NCBI RefSeq assembly: GCF_013373865.1 | Contig: NC_050468.1 | Span: forward strand, 15,149,496-15,213,495 | Source: Monomorium pharaonis | Taxonomy: Eukaryota > Arthropoda > Insecta > Hymenoptera > Formicidae | Length of the DNA: 64,000 bases | Reading direction: 5' to 3' | Shown: positions 49,540 to 61,944 of the stretch, one piece after another | Layout: every line of letters begins with the position of its first letter | Numbering within the stretch: the first letter of the stretch is position 1 | Translations under genes and position numbers: made by a program | The notes under the pieces: generated by a model | The model's input: only the letters and a program-made list of their open reading frames with translations | The model's database searches: none | What the model was told of the DNA's origin: nothing

Positions 49540-50480
49540 TTTCTACCGCTCCGTCAGAGTTCCGAGTGCCACTTCCCAAGCGTATCATTGGTCTCTGGCG
49601 CTTTTCAAACCGATCACAGTGAAGAGAGAGTCTCGATAACCTACTCCATCTTCTCCAACCCATTTTTATCGCAAGCACGTATACGTGCAGATGCATACAC
49701 GTACTCCGTGCTCCCGTTTTCTTCGTTTCGCGGAATCGTGGGATGTGACGACGGATTTGTGATGCGCGATACATCCATCGATGAAAGTAGCGAGCTTACA
49801 TCTAAACTTGTTCGTGCGCAAGCATAAAGCTGGCGAGCCGAACGGGAAGAGTAGATTGTGCTGAGATGGTGAGCATTGATAAGTATTCGTTTGTGATAAG
49901 ACGCATCGAAGAACATGTCCCTTTATGCGCTTTCATTGAATCACTGATTCAATGTTCAAATTAAAAGTGAAAAGGCAGCTATCGGAGAGTTCACGCTTCA
50001 ATGAGACGATTATCTGAAAACAAAAGATATGCAAAGAGATTAAAGTGTTAATTAAGGCAAGGGACTGTAAAAAGATTATAAGACTTTTTGTTGGGTTGCC
50101 AAAAATATCTTGAATTAGATTTTCGCAAAATGTCCACAGTCTCGAGTGTATTAATAAAATTGTTTCTGGAAGGAAAATTGCGGAAGTTACGGAAATTGTC
50201 ACGGTCGAATTCTCCCATTCGATCTTTCCTGGGGACGGGGAGGGGGAGTTCTGGCATTGAATTCAACAAGGAATCCGTAACGTGACACCCTGTATACCAT
50301 GTTCGCGCGGTAGACACGTGCCTGTGTCGTACATATGGATCGTAAATGCAGGCACAGGTGCGCACACGTGCTAGGCACATACAGAGGTGCCCTCCGCACG
50401 TTCGCACATGTACGCGCGCGGAAAAGACCCCCGGCGAATTCACAATGCAGGTACGTTGCACTTTGCGTTCGGTCTACGCC
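49540..50480. other. GC-richer stretch, possible regulatory island
   Basis: Two GC-richer blocks (49540-49910 and 50180-50480) flank an exact 21-bp inverted repeat CATTGAATCA-C-TGATTCAATG (49934-49954). CACGTG occurs at about 50305 and 50366 with CAGGCACAGG and GTGCCTGTG in inverse relation. The plus strand has ACAATGCAG|GTACGTTG at about 50444-50459, an ATG followed at once by a donor-like site; without a homologue this is only a motif. Overlapping frames were not recognised. Confidence 0.35.
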
Positions 50481-53400
50481 GTGGTAGCGTTTTGTACATC
50501 GTGTGTTATTGGATTTGTTTGAAACTCTTCAAATTCTAGCGTAGGAAAATGTTCTACCGTTGTTAAGTAATAGCTTTTGAAATATGCTGCTTATTCTCAT
50601 AATTACACTTTCGATTACGTATTGTCAAAAATTAGAGGTGCACTTTGAAAAAATTTCACATTTATATGAAAAATATAAGTAAAAAATAAGTATCTCGAAA
50701 TCAGAAGTTTTCTATATCAAAAATTCTATTTATATTTTTGTAAAAACTTTAGAAATCTTTTTTATTTAAAGTTAATGTAGTACGATTTCATTTGAAATTA
50801 CTTTTTAAGTTAAATAACTTTTATACATATATAGTATATATAGATATATATTGTAATTAAAAAATACATTTGCTGCTAAGATTTGAATGCTTTATAAAAA
50901 TTTTAGAAAACGGATAGTACTGAGATACCCTGATTGATGTAAAGCAATCAGTTTACAATTATTTGACCATTTATAACGTTTAGAAGAGAAAAAATTTATT
51001 TTATTTTATTACAGTTAATTAAACAAGCAAATTTGGGTATGATTTCCAGTAAGCAAATTTCCAGTATGATTTGTTGTAAAGTCTTAATTTTTTATCTTTT
51101 AATAACGATTAATAACTGTTGAAGAATGATTATTTTATTTATTCTCACCATATGAAAGATACAAGAGATTTATTACATTGAGTACTTTGACGAACAACAT
51201 AATCCTGCGAACGTGTATTTCGACAGTATTTTCACATACTGGTTATAAAATTGCTTATGGAGGCAGTAAACGTTGCTTGGGTCAACACTAGAATCGACAC
51301 ATGCGCAACTATTGCAGGGCTTACATGTACCCAACTGTTTTCATTGTAAACAGTCCAATAAAGTTTACCATTCATTGATAAAATATATTTGTGAGGGCAC
51401 ACGATTGAGTTCCCAAGTTGTACGTCGTTTGTTGACAGTTATGTTGTCATCTAACCATTCTTTGTTCCGCAAAGATTTCCAGCGATGAAAACAGAACTGA
51501 TAGCTAGTTCACAACGTCATGTTTCACCTAGATGTATTTTCGAAATGCATGATTGATGTTTGTTATAATAACGATGATACCCGCTGTTTACAATCACTTT
51601 TGTTAAATTATGCAGTCAATTATATGTACATCAACTTGCCATATTCATTATCTCTCGTTATTAATTAATTATAATAATAAATTGATGGCAAATCAAAATA
51701 ATATTCTTTTTATAATAGATTCCTTATTCAAATTTGAAATCAGGTTTCTCATTACAACAAGGTGAAACATCAAGGTATCCCCTGTAATTTTTATCACTAA
51801 CAAAATGAAGACCTTCTGCTAGACTATATTGCGAAGACAAAAGTCATGTAATTAAATAGAAAATAGTTATATATTATGTAAAATTATACTGTTATAGTAT
51901 GGTTGTATACTGTCAAAACTTAATTTACATATTAATATACAGGTTGTCCATTTTATTTTCGACAGTATTTTTGTTTCAAACATTTTTTTGTATTTTCCAT
52001 CTTTTTCGATATATTTACTTAAAATAAAATATGTTACCTTGTATGTAATAATGTATAATATATTACATGTAACTTTATTCAACGTGCATTTAAATTTTAT
52101 ATTTATTGGAAGTTTACATAAAATTAATGTTATTCTCATTTAACGCGGTTTAATTTATTCTAATGTACTCCAATTTATTTGTGACTAATTTTAACCGCAA
52201 CATGATAGTATGATGTTCTCGGTAATGCTGTGATAACTCATAATTTTAGATAAAGATGCAAAATATTATTCTCGCGAATCTCATGTATCATAAACCAAAA
52301 TTTAATTATAAACTGCATATATAAACGCGCGTAAATGAAGTAAGATATATAAACAGGAAGGCACTCTTGGTGGCGTTCACTAAAATTTGATTTAGTCCTT
52401 ACTCTTCAAAGTAAATAGCAGGACCTGTTGCACGCGCCAAATCAAGCTAGCTCGGTTGATGAAAATCACCGGTTGCTCAATTCACTTTCTCAATTTACCT
52501 TATTTCTCAGGCGCTTCTTTATTTGCGTACTTTGTCGCCGTATCGATTCTCGTTCCGCGGAACTTTAGTTGCTCGTAACGTGAGATTAAAGCAGAAACTC
52601 CGGCTTGAAATACCTTTCGTTATGTGCCATTGAATGCACTTAATTTTCTCTAAGTTGGAAGCAGTTAGGCAAGCTATCGATATTTTTAAGTGATTGGTTT
52701 AAGCTTCATCCCCCGATATCGATGCGATTTATGAAGCCGCACGGGAGAAAATGCAGAGCATGTAACTTTCCTTAAGACTATACATGTACTAAGAAAAAAA
52801 GTAGCTATTTCGTTTATTACTCACATTAATCAAAAATTTTCTTAAATTCCTGAATATTTTCTTTCGACAAATTTAATTATAAGAATATCTATAGAATATC
52901 AATATTTTCTTATTACAAGGGATTCAATGAAATATTTGTCATAATTTTCTAATTTTATCAGTGAATAAAAAGCATTGTTTTCAATAAACAGATAATAGTA
53001 TTTCAGCAGTCTTTACATAACGAAAGATTGCTAATACTGATAGATCTCATAAAGAGGCATTACATGTAACGTTTTATGAATCAGCATAAAGATATCTCAG
53101 AGTTTTATATCTCAAAGTGAAAGGCTTCTAGAAATCTTCATATACATTAACTTGTTAATATTGTATATAAATGATTTATGTTAAAGAAACAGCAAAGGAA
53201 AATGTAAACTATGGTACTAGTTTTAAGATCTAATTTCTCAAGTCTTCATTTTTTAATTAATTGCGAAAAATTATTATTATAAAATATGAAATAGTATTAT
53301 AAAAACTGCTGTATTATCTAATAGAAGCATTTTCTACTTTTACATTTATGTTTTCAAAGTTTAGCTTTTGTTTAAAGAATATTACTCAAAAATAAAGTGG

Positions 53401-54940
53401 TGCATGTCAATATTGATGATTCTTTAGAAAGTGTGATATGCAGTATTTTTTCAGCTATTTACCAAAATAATTCGGATGTTCTACAAGAATTTTGCTGAAG
53501 AAAGATTTATTTTAAGTTTACAAGAAAATCTTGTGTATTGATTATTGATTGAGAACTAAATGTAGATATCACTGGTGCGACAGAAATTGCAGACACAGTT
53601 TTGTTTGAGCAGTTGGTCAGACGTCTCTCCGTGATAAAGATTAATTTATACGAGCAATGCTGATTTGATCTTCATATAACGCTCTATATATCGAATCCGT
53701 TTTAACTATAACAAAGAATTTTTTGACACAAATTTTTTAAATAGAATTCTTTTTCGAAAAGAACGAGAAATATATGATAACATACAAAAATAGTTATAAT
53801 ACCAAGTGAGAAATGTAAATTGATACAAAACGTTGCGCTGGTGGCGTTCCCATTCGCATTTAACTCTCAGAACGTTGAATGCATACAAAGCGAAATATAG
53901 CGACACGAAAATTCCTTTCATTATTACACCACAAAAATCCGACACTTTAAAGCCAGTTACGAAAGCTCTCGTCTCCAAACTCGGTGGTTAAAAAGTGCTC
54001 AACTAGTTTAAAATACGTGTTACGAAGTTGTGTTTTGAATTAAAGTTGTTATAAGAAAATTATGACAACAATATGACTTGAATTTAAAGACAAATTAGAA
54101 AAGTGGAGGCACGGGAAGTTTTCTTGGATTATTATTGTATAATGGAGATTTGCTATTTAAAACTCTTCACGCAAACAAGAATCGTATTCTCATTACGTGA
54201 TATATTCATTTCTTTCAATAATTTTTTTCCATTTTTCCATCCAGTATAATTATCCGTACAATTATAACGTACATTTTTATACGTAATATAACCTTTTTTA
54301 TGCAATTTAACGATTTAATGGAGAATAAAATAAATGACTGTCATTACATACCTTTTTGGTATTTTCACGTTTTGATATAGAGACGTGCGCGAAAGCAATA
54401 CATGAGTTTGTTGTTTGAAAAACGTAATAATAAATTTAGCATTTTAGCTCAATGTATTAAAAATTTTTGTAATACAGATATAAATTGTAATATATTTTAT
54501 TGTTTTAACAAAATAAAAATTAAAATATTATATTTTACATTTAAAAGTACATAAGTCATAGCGTGAATACACTATGACATTTATAACGTTGTATTTAAAC
54601 AGTTACAATGTTCTGTATCACAGAATGCGAAACACAACATTATTATACGTTATTACAAAAAATCTACATTTTCACAATTTTTTAATATTGTGCGTTGGCT
54701 TTCTCGTATATTTTAGTGGTGCACATATGACTACTATAGAAAAGTAAAAGCGGCTTATTACTCAGAGGTAACATTATGCAGTGACGGATTATATTTAGTA
54801 TGACAAGCATTTTATAAAAATAAGTAGTACTTTTTTATACAAAGCGCATGATAAAGCTGGTTCTATGGAACGCTTACGTTTATATGCTTCTTTCGTTTTT
54901 ACTTTCCGCTGGCTTCGCACATAGAGTACCCTAGAAACGG
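50481..54940. other. AT-rich stretch
   Basis: Long AT-rich block with a GC-richer patch at about 52360-52760. Contains one copy of the 33-bp inverted dispersed sequence (53115-53147). A short hairpin with GTCATAG/CTATGAC arms lies at 54556-54580. Open frames of 70-90 codons were not recognised. No RNA gene seen. Confidence 0.55.
53115..53147 (+). repeat. 33-bp dispersed sequence, copy 1
   Basis: Contains AAGTGAAAGGCTTCTAGAAA then TCTTCATATACAT. The inverse complement occurs at 60350-60382 with one mismatch. Flanks are only loosely similar, so this may be a conserved fragment of an old repeat. Confidence 0.75.
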
Positions 54941-55570
54941 GGATAGTTGATAAACTCCGTTCTCAGATATTCCATAAGGTTTTTCCCCGGCTATAGAGTT
55001 TTTACCTTCATTTACCCTTACCACGCGACAACAGATACCAGAATGGCAGTGGAAATCGCCAAAGCCTACCTCATCACCGAGCTAAGTGACTTTTGTCGTG
55101 TCACCGAGCACTTGGCTCAGTCAGGAGAACCATGGGGTGAATCCGAGAGGGTCGAAGAGGATAAAAAGAAGCAAGCGAGGTGGTTTATCAGAGGAAGAGG
55201 GACACCCCACCAGGCCCCACGGGACAAAAGTTTTAAACGTACGCGCGGGGGAGAAGATTAACGCTTGCAGTTTAATGTCCTAGTTTAATGATACGTCACG
55301 TGCCCGTTGATGACGTCCATTTAAATAACAGGACTATTATGATATCCGGCGACGGACGCAGCTGGAATTATTTGCGGTCATGACTGTCCGCTTTAATCTA
55401 CTTTTTACAATTGTTCCGGCGCATTAATGCCATTTCTTCTGCGGAGAAGTTCTCTAGTTGAGCGGAGTATCCACGTTCATTTTTGTCCCACCGGAGATTA
55501 AAATTTCGATGAGGGATATGGAGGTATGGTGGGCTGCTAATTAACTGAAGAATTCTTCTTTTATTGAGCG
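54941..55570. other. GC-richer patch with a 104-codon open frame
   Basis: The plus frame 54947-55261 has a plausible protein composition in its middle part (acidic and polar, about 60 residues) but no recognisable domain. A shifted 65-codon frame overlaps it. Unassigned. Confidence 0.3.
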
Positions 55571-57076
55571 GCAGATTTACGGCAATCTAATTATTACATG
55601 AGTGATATTTCCGACAGTTTTGAAATTAAAATTGAATATCAGTTATGCTAGATTTCAAAATTGATTTGTTTTTGAGTAACATGTTAATATTAGTAACATA
55701 TAATATATTACTTAAGTAAGCAAAAGTTATTATTTTTAAAGCGCAATATATTAAGAATTTTTTAATTAAAAAGATGTGGACATTTTTCATGTTAAAATTA
55801 AATTTTTTATTTATAAAAAGTTGATAATTAATATGACAGAAATTTGCAGATGTTATTAAATTAATTTCTATATTTTATTTCTTTTATAACATAACTTTAT
55901 ACTGTTTTTAGAACGTGTAGTATAAATTAAAGAATAGTTGCTCAACAATTTTTAATCAGAGACCATTACATTTACGTCGACTTCGCTTCGGTTGTACTCA
56001 ATCAGATTGAGCTGGAAGACGCATTTAAGCCATCCATCCCTCTTGTCCTGTTATCTTGTCTGTATTGTCGGTACTGGAGATAATCATTCTCGAGGGTCGT
56101 AGTCGCGCTTTTTAATCTGGCTTCGGTCTTTCTGCTTTAGCAAATAAGAGGAAAACGGAGTTCCCGAAGAAAGAAGCAACGTAGCCGAGAGCGGGAAAAC
56201 CAGGCTGCAATTGAGCAATCTCGTGATTGAAAATACTCGGTGGGAGGCTGTGCGTAACGTTGTGTCCACGTCAATAACGTTTATCCTCATTCGGGATCAA
56301 TCCCACGAGGAACGCTCTTTCGTCGCAGCTTTTTTTCTGATTTAAGACTACCATATCTTTCGCCGGATTTGCCTTACTCTGTGAAAGCCTTATTGCGAAG
56401 CTGTTGCTCTTTAGCACGGCCTCATATCAGACTTAAGTCGACTTTAGATTGCGCAAGCAGGTTCGCTCTATGAGCTGCCATCGCGCGAAATTTCCGTAAT
56501 AACTGTATTCCACGATGGAGATACCGCAAAACTTTCGCGTATTATCGGTGATATATTTCACGCTTCATAGAATTTAATTTAAAGTATCTTACATTATTAT
56601 TCGTGCTGTCTCTCTCTCTCTCTCTCTTTCTCTTTCTCTCTCTCTCTCTGTCTCGCGCGCGCGCGCTTTTACTCTTATAATAATATTAGTTTTTATTATT
56701 AAAATTATTCTTTTAATGATAAATTTTAGGCAAATCTTTGGAATAACATGAATTGGTGACGTAAAAAATTATAAACTTTAAACATTTATTATATTAATTT
56801 ATTGAAGGAAATCACTCCTTTCTTTTATTAGGATATTTCAACCTTTTAAATTAAAGATCTGTTAACTAGATAACAATTAAATGAACAATTATTACAGATA
56901 CAAAATATTTATTTATTAAAATATAAAAAGTATCATATAAAAAGTCATCTATTATGTAAATTAATTAATTGATTGAATTTTCGAAGCAAAATGTATATAA
57001 TTATTTCTCTTTCTCGAAGTTGAAGATAATATATTGGATCAAGAATCTGAAGTAAAATGCTTTTAGCTGATGTCGA
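55571..57076. other. mixed stretch with CT/CG microsatellite
   Basis: AT-rich, then a GC-richer patch at 55970-56570, then a compound (TC)n(CG)n tract. The 68-codon minus frame is not recognised. Confidence 0.5.
56608..56667. repeat. compound (TC)n-(CG)n microsatellite
   Basis: About 45 bp of TC units with TTC interruptions run into GTCTCGCGCGCGCGCGC. The purine/pyrimidine asymmetry plus an alternating CG tract could favour triplex and Z-form DNA respectively. Confidence 0.9.
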
Positions 57077-57246
57077 TCGGCTGATATGACTATTTGGAGC
57101 ACTCGCTGGTATAATGTATGGTTTGAACCGGAAACAGCAATCCATCAATACAGCAGAGGGCGACCGAGCTTTCGTCGCTAATCACTAATTAATTAGTTGT
57201 GTTATCGGTAATGGGTATGGCTGTCATTCGGAAGTTTGCATGAATA
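57077..57246 (+). repeat. diverged duplication, copy A
   Basis: Aligns with 57705-57882 through TCGGCTGA, TATAATG, AATCCATCAATACA (exact in both, 57139-57152), TCG-TAATC-CTAATTA and GTCATTCG..AGTT. The two AATCCATCAATACA segments are 627 bp apart. It contains TAATTAATTAG homeodomain-type cores. No coding frame spans the copies. A duplicated enhancer or an old repeat pair are the main options. Confidence 0.65.
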
Positions 57247-57704
57247 TTTCTCGTTTATCAGAGAAAAGTTATCGACCTACATCAAAGTTATTTGTTACAC
57301 ATGATAACGGATAATGTTTATCAGTATATATTTTTTTATATAGCAGTATTTGCAACAAAATTAATAAATATATCAAAATCTATTTTGTAATACTATAATT
57401 TACTGTAATACTATACTATATAATTTATATAATATAATTAGAAATGTATTTTTTGCAAAAAAGTCGAAATTTAAGAAATTCAAAAATTTCAAAATGCTAT
57501 CTCTCTTTTTTCTCTTTTTCTCCAATTTTAATACATAGTGAGAGAGTGCATGTACACATAAATTACCACTATATTTGTAAATTTAACAATCGGATATAAT
57601 AACGGGTAACGACGATGTAATTGTTTACATGATAGTATTGTGTCATATTGCTGCATTAATTATCTGCATTGTTGTGCAGCACACATGTTTAAAAAATTCT
57701 AATA

Positions 57705-57882
57705 TCGGTTGAGACGCATCGATAAACTGCGTTATAATGGCCGCTCGTCGCAGGTCCAAAATAGTAATCCATCAATACATCCGGAACGATAGAACTAGCA
57801 TCCATCGTTAATCTCTAATTAGTCAATTAGCTCACGCAATTTTGCTAATAACGAGCACACATCGTCATCGAGTTGCCGAATA
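57705..57882 (+). repeat. diverged duplication, copy B
   Basis: Partner of copy A. Shares TCGGTTGA, TATAATG, TAATCCATCAATACA (57765-57779), TCGTTAATCTCTAATTAG and GTCATCGAGTTGC with small indels. It carries TAATCC, the core preferred by K50 homeodomains, and two AATTAG cores. Confidence 0.65.
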
Positions 57883-60349
57883 GCGTAGCACACCTGCTAC
57901 ATAACATCCACAACGACATATCCGGCAAACTATAATGCTCAGTCTGTGGTATTCCTGTTATAGTTGCATTTATAATTGGCATTATATCGACGAACTTTAG
58001 TTATCCTCAGTTCACGCACGATTTTATCATTATCTACATCTTCAAAGTGATACTTAATTGAAAATGATACTGCGTTAAAGTAATTTATGGCTTATAATTG
58101 CTACACGTATAATCTTAAATAACAATTATATAATAATTAAATTTGTTCGTAAATTATTGCTCCTGCGTAATTACCGAGCATGAATTAGCAAGTATAAATT
58201 GTGACATCGAGATATATGTTTAATTAGTTATTGCAATTTATAGGAATATGAGAATCGTATATCAATAGAGTTACGTGGTTTAATCGTCATATAAATAACT
58301 AATCACAATAATATACAAATTTTAAACATTAGTTTGATTAATAAACAATATGTTTAAAAAAAATTTTTTATAAGAAGCAAAATTTCTGTTACTTTTTGTT
58401 ACTGCGTGATAAAATTATTAATATGTTTACAAATATTTATGTATGATATATTTATATATAAACAGACTGGACAATAGAACATTTTCTCAAAATTACTGAT
58501 AATTACATTGTTATTAAAGTCGCATTACATTGATTTGATATACTCCGTCAATCTTTTCGAAAATACGAATATTTCTCTATATATGTATATATTCATTTTT
58601 ATACGGCATTACATTCGTGCCTCTCGATGAGATTTCGCATCGCATTTCGATATAGAAAATGGAACAAGTTTGAAGAGTAAAAAGCATGCCGCGAGCTGCG
58701 AACCGCAAGGGAACATTTCCGCCGGGTGGGAAAACGCAACCTGCCTTTGGCAATTCATGGCGGTAATAACATTCTTGTAACTTTTCATCTTCACACTCTG
58801 CATCCCTCCCCGTACCTATACCGACCGTATTTCTATCGGGTGAAGTATCTTTTCCGGCGCGCATTGGAATTCTCGCGGACATTCACTGTTATAACTTTTA
58901 CAATCGCAAATATACGATATTTCTACATGACGTTCAAACGTAAATGTGAGTTGCATAACGAATATTTGTATTTAATTTGTATTAAATGGCATACTGATGG
59001 AAAAGATTCGATCGCGAGAATATTTGTAATCGGGTCAGAGACGCATTTACTAAATGGGGCGCGATGAGCGCAATTTTGCTCAGTGAGGAAAAATGAACGC
59101 GCTATTACGGCACACAAAAACAAAATAATATAACACGCGTAATATTCCAAATAAATGTAATGTTATGTAATTGTAATTTTATCATCGTTCTGACAAATAT
59201 CGCGCTTTTCATAGTTTATTGTGTGCTCTTATTGACTCTTATAGCATGAATTACATTAGCCAACGTGAAGACGGTTCTGGGTAATTAATTTTCTTATTGT
59301 TAACAAAATTAAGATAAATCTCATTATATTATTATGTATGCATTATGAAGGTCTAAATTTTAATTCTTAAATATGCAACTCTGAACACATTTAAGGGAAA
59401 ATTGCTAAATGTCTACTGGTCATCCAAATTTTACCTCATAAATAGATAATAAATATTATGCAATATTTATTAATATTTTATTATAAAAACATATGCTTTT
59501 TTATAAAATAAATAATTTTAAATTGCACAAAATTTCTTATTGTATGTATTATATTTAGCTATGCATTATATCAGGAATTATGGGATTTGAATAGATTTTT
59601 TGCCTGGTCTCGTACATTATACGGATAAAAGTGCATCTCCCTCACAAAAATTCGATGAATTCATTGATCCCGGTAAGATCGAGTCGAATGCTTATTGAAC
59701 CGTCGTACTTTTCGCAAACGACTTTCAGAAAATTTCTCGTCGACTTTCAAGAAGCTCATGGGTCAGTCGCGTTCTCGCGTCGAATAAAACGCTGTTACCC
59801 TCGAGAGATTTGTTGTCGAGATCCAACTGGGACGATAACTTATCTGGACTTGCTGGACTTTAGGGCACTCCGCGGAAAGTTCTCCTGAATAGCGCCAGAC
59901 TCACGAGTTCTTGTGTTTGAGTTTCATTGTTTCTGCACTCAATTCCGTTAAAATCGGTGTTGAGAGAATATTATTTGGACATGATCATATCTGTGTCCAA
60001 ATAATAAAAGACATATGTCCATAATATGTAGATACATTAGAATTTTTCCACTATTTGTAGATGGAGGTTATTAATATTTTCATGTTACTTAAATTTTGGA
60101 TAGTATTTTTTTAGCAAAAGTTAAAAATAAAAACAATAAAGTTTTGCAAACTTAAATATGTAACTAGAGAGTCTTCTAGATCAGACAATATAATACTAAT
60201 ATTGTTTTATATTTTGTAATAATTGATGCTGCAAAAACATTAATTATTATATATAAATGTTGAAGAAATTAAATCCCATAAATAGTAAACTACATTTTTC
60301 TTTCCTTTTCCCTTAATATGTACAAAATATCAATTTTACAAATGAATAT
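57883..60349. other. mostly AT-rich stretch
   Basis: AT-rich with GC-richer patches at about 58600-58900 and 59600-59900. A hairpin with 13-bp arms (59969-59981 and 59994-60006; TATTATTTGGACA and its inverse, 12-nt loop) is present. Open frames of 85-113 codons were not recognised. Confidence 0.5.
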
Positions 60350-60382
60350 ATGTATACGAAGATTTCTAGAAGCCTTTCACTT
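60350..60382 (-). repeat. 33-bp dispersed sequence, copy 2 (inverted)
   Basis: Reverse complement reads AAGTGAAAGGCTTCTAGAAA then TCTTCGTATACAT, 32 of 33 identical to 53115-53147. Confidence 0.75.
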
Positions 60383-60917
60383 CGACGTAAAATTTTTTGC
60401 CAATAGTTATACAAATATCTTATGTTGTTTTGCGATATGCAACAGCGTGATTATATATAAAGGTTGAATTAGATTAGATTTGTTTTTAATAAATTTTATA
60501 TATTATAAAATAAAGTCATGTATGAATTAAGAGTTTTTTATTCCTTTAATTATCTAAGTAGATCATGTTGTTATCAGTAATATAGTACAATGTTTAGTTT
60601 CCGTGGAATACAGAAATGCCGCTTTAAAAGATCTATGCTAATATTGGTAACTTTTCTCTATGTGAGCTAACGTTATAGAAATTGTGTGTTAAGTTCATTA
60701 CATCAAGTAATGTATATTTTGTTAATGTTATATATTATATTATTAATAAATAGTTATGAATCTTTTCTGATCAAACATATTTTTATAAATGGTGTATGTA
60801 CAACTTTTTTCTTTTATTTCTATATATTATTCCTTTTATTTTAACACTTTTTATTTAAATAATACGTAAATAACAATTACAAAATGTTAAATTTAATTTT
60901 TCAAATATTTTCTATAA

Positions 60918-61944
60918 TCTATCTATATAAATAAAAATGTAAATGTTTACTCCTCATCTAAGATATCCGTAAGTTTTTCACCGATTGCTTTGAAATTTTG
61001 ACACAACGTTGCATTCGTAACCGAGAGTTCTTATGGGGTCTGATTTTGGAAATACCGTGTGTTTTAAAAATGATGGCCATAATTTAAGTGTAAAAAATAG
61101 TTTTTTATTAATATTATTGAAATTTTGACACATTGAGACGGGGAGAGACGGGGAGAGACCGGGAGAGACGGGGAGAGACCGTGAGAGACAGGGAGAGACC
61201 GGGAGAGACTGGGAAAGACCGAAAGAGACTGGAAGAGACCGGGAGAGACAGGGAGAGAGACGGGGAGAGACCAGGAGAGACGGGGAGAGACCGGGAGAGA
61301 CGGGGACAGACGGGGAGAGACGGGGAGAGACCGGGAGAGACGAGTAGAGACGGGAAGAGACGGGGAGAGACGGGTAGAGACGGAGAGACGGGGAGAGACC
61401 GGGAGAGACGGAAAGAGACCGGGAGAGACGAGTAGAGACGGGGAGAGACCGGGAGAGACGGAAAGAGATCGGGAGAGACGAGTAGAGACGGGGAGAGACG
61501 GATAGAGACGGAGAGAGCCCGGGAGAGACGGGGAGAGACCGGGAGAGTCGGGGAGAGACCGGGAGAGACGGAAAGAGACCGGGAGAGACGAGTAGAGACG
61601 GGGAGAGCCCGGGAGAGACGAAGAATGTTTCTATTGTGTTTAAATTAAGGTAATAAGAAAAATAAAAATGGCTGTTATTTTATTGAAAAAAAGGAACTTA
61701 TTTAAAACAGTCTTTTGAATGGATTTCTAAATCCATGGCAGCTTTTAGAAAAAAAAGTTAGAAGTACGTGAATAAATGAATATTAGATTTATTAAAGATA
61801 GATAAATGCTTATTCAAAAATAAAATAAAAAGAGCAACAGTAAAGCAAGGCTCTTGAAAGTTAAACAACGAAAGCAAAGAAAATTTAAAAAAAACGTAGC
61901 GTAAGAATAGAGTGCCACAGCAACGCGTGGCAGGGCATAGCTAG
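60918..61944 (+). mobile_element. non-autonomous Helitron carrying a minisatellite
   Basis: The 5' end TCTATCTATATAAATAAAA begins with TC. The 3' end has the hairpin TGCCAC-(8 nt)-GTGGCA (61913-61932), then eight bases and CTAG, the standard Helitron terminus. The base before the element is A (60917) and the base after is T (61945), so it sits in an A/T site with no target duplication, as rolling-circle insertion predicts. Just inside the 5' end, sequence such as CACCGATTGCTTTGAAATTT is of the kind seen in insect Helitrons. There is no Rep/helicase frame in the 1027 bp. The interior is dominated by the purine-rich array at 61135-61620 and has an exact hairpin ATGGATTT-CT-AAATCCAT at 61719-61736. 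The high similarity to the known end structure makes this the best-supported element in the window. Confidence 0.9.
61135..61620 (+). repeat. 10-bp purine-rich minisatellite with 50-bp higher-order unit
   Basis: About 48 copies of a decamer GGGAGAGAC(C/G), with variants GAAAGAGACC, AGTAGAGACG and GGGAGAGCCC. An ordered five-decamer block (GGGAGAGACC, GGGAGAGACG, GAAAGAGACC, GGGAGAGACG, AGTAGAGACG) occurs at 61391, 61441 and 61551. Almost all plus-strand bases are purines apart from one or two C per unit. The 100-codon Arg/Glu/Thr-rich open frame across it is a by-product of the repeat. Confidence 0.95.

Noticed and set aside
49933..50461. 137-codon minus frame near CACGTG motifs
   Set aside because: Rich in Cys and Arg from GTGC-type DNA, overlapped by other open frames, with no zinc-finger spacing or other motif.
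61133..61435. 100-codon Arg/Glu/Thr-rich open frame
   Set aside because: By-product of a 10-bp repeat within a Helitron; the frame continues only as long as the array stays in phase.
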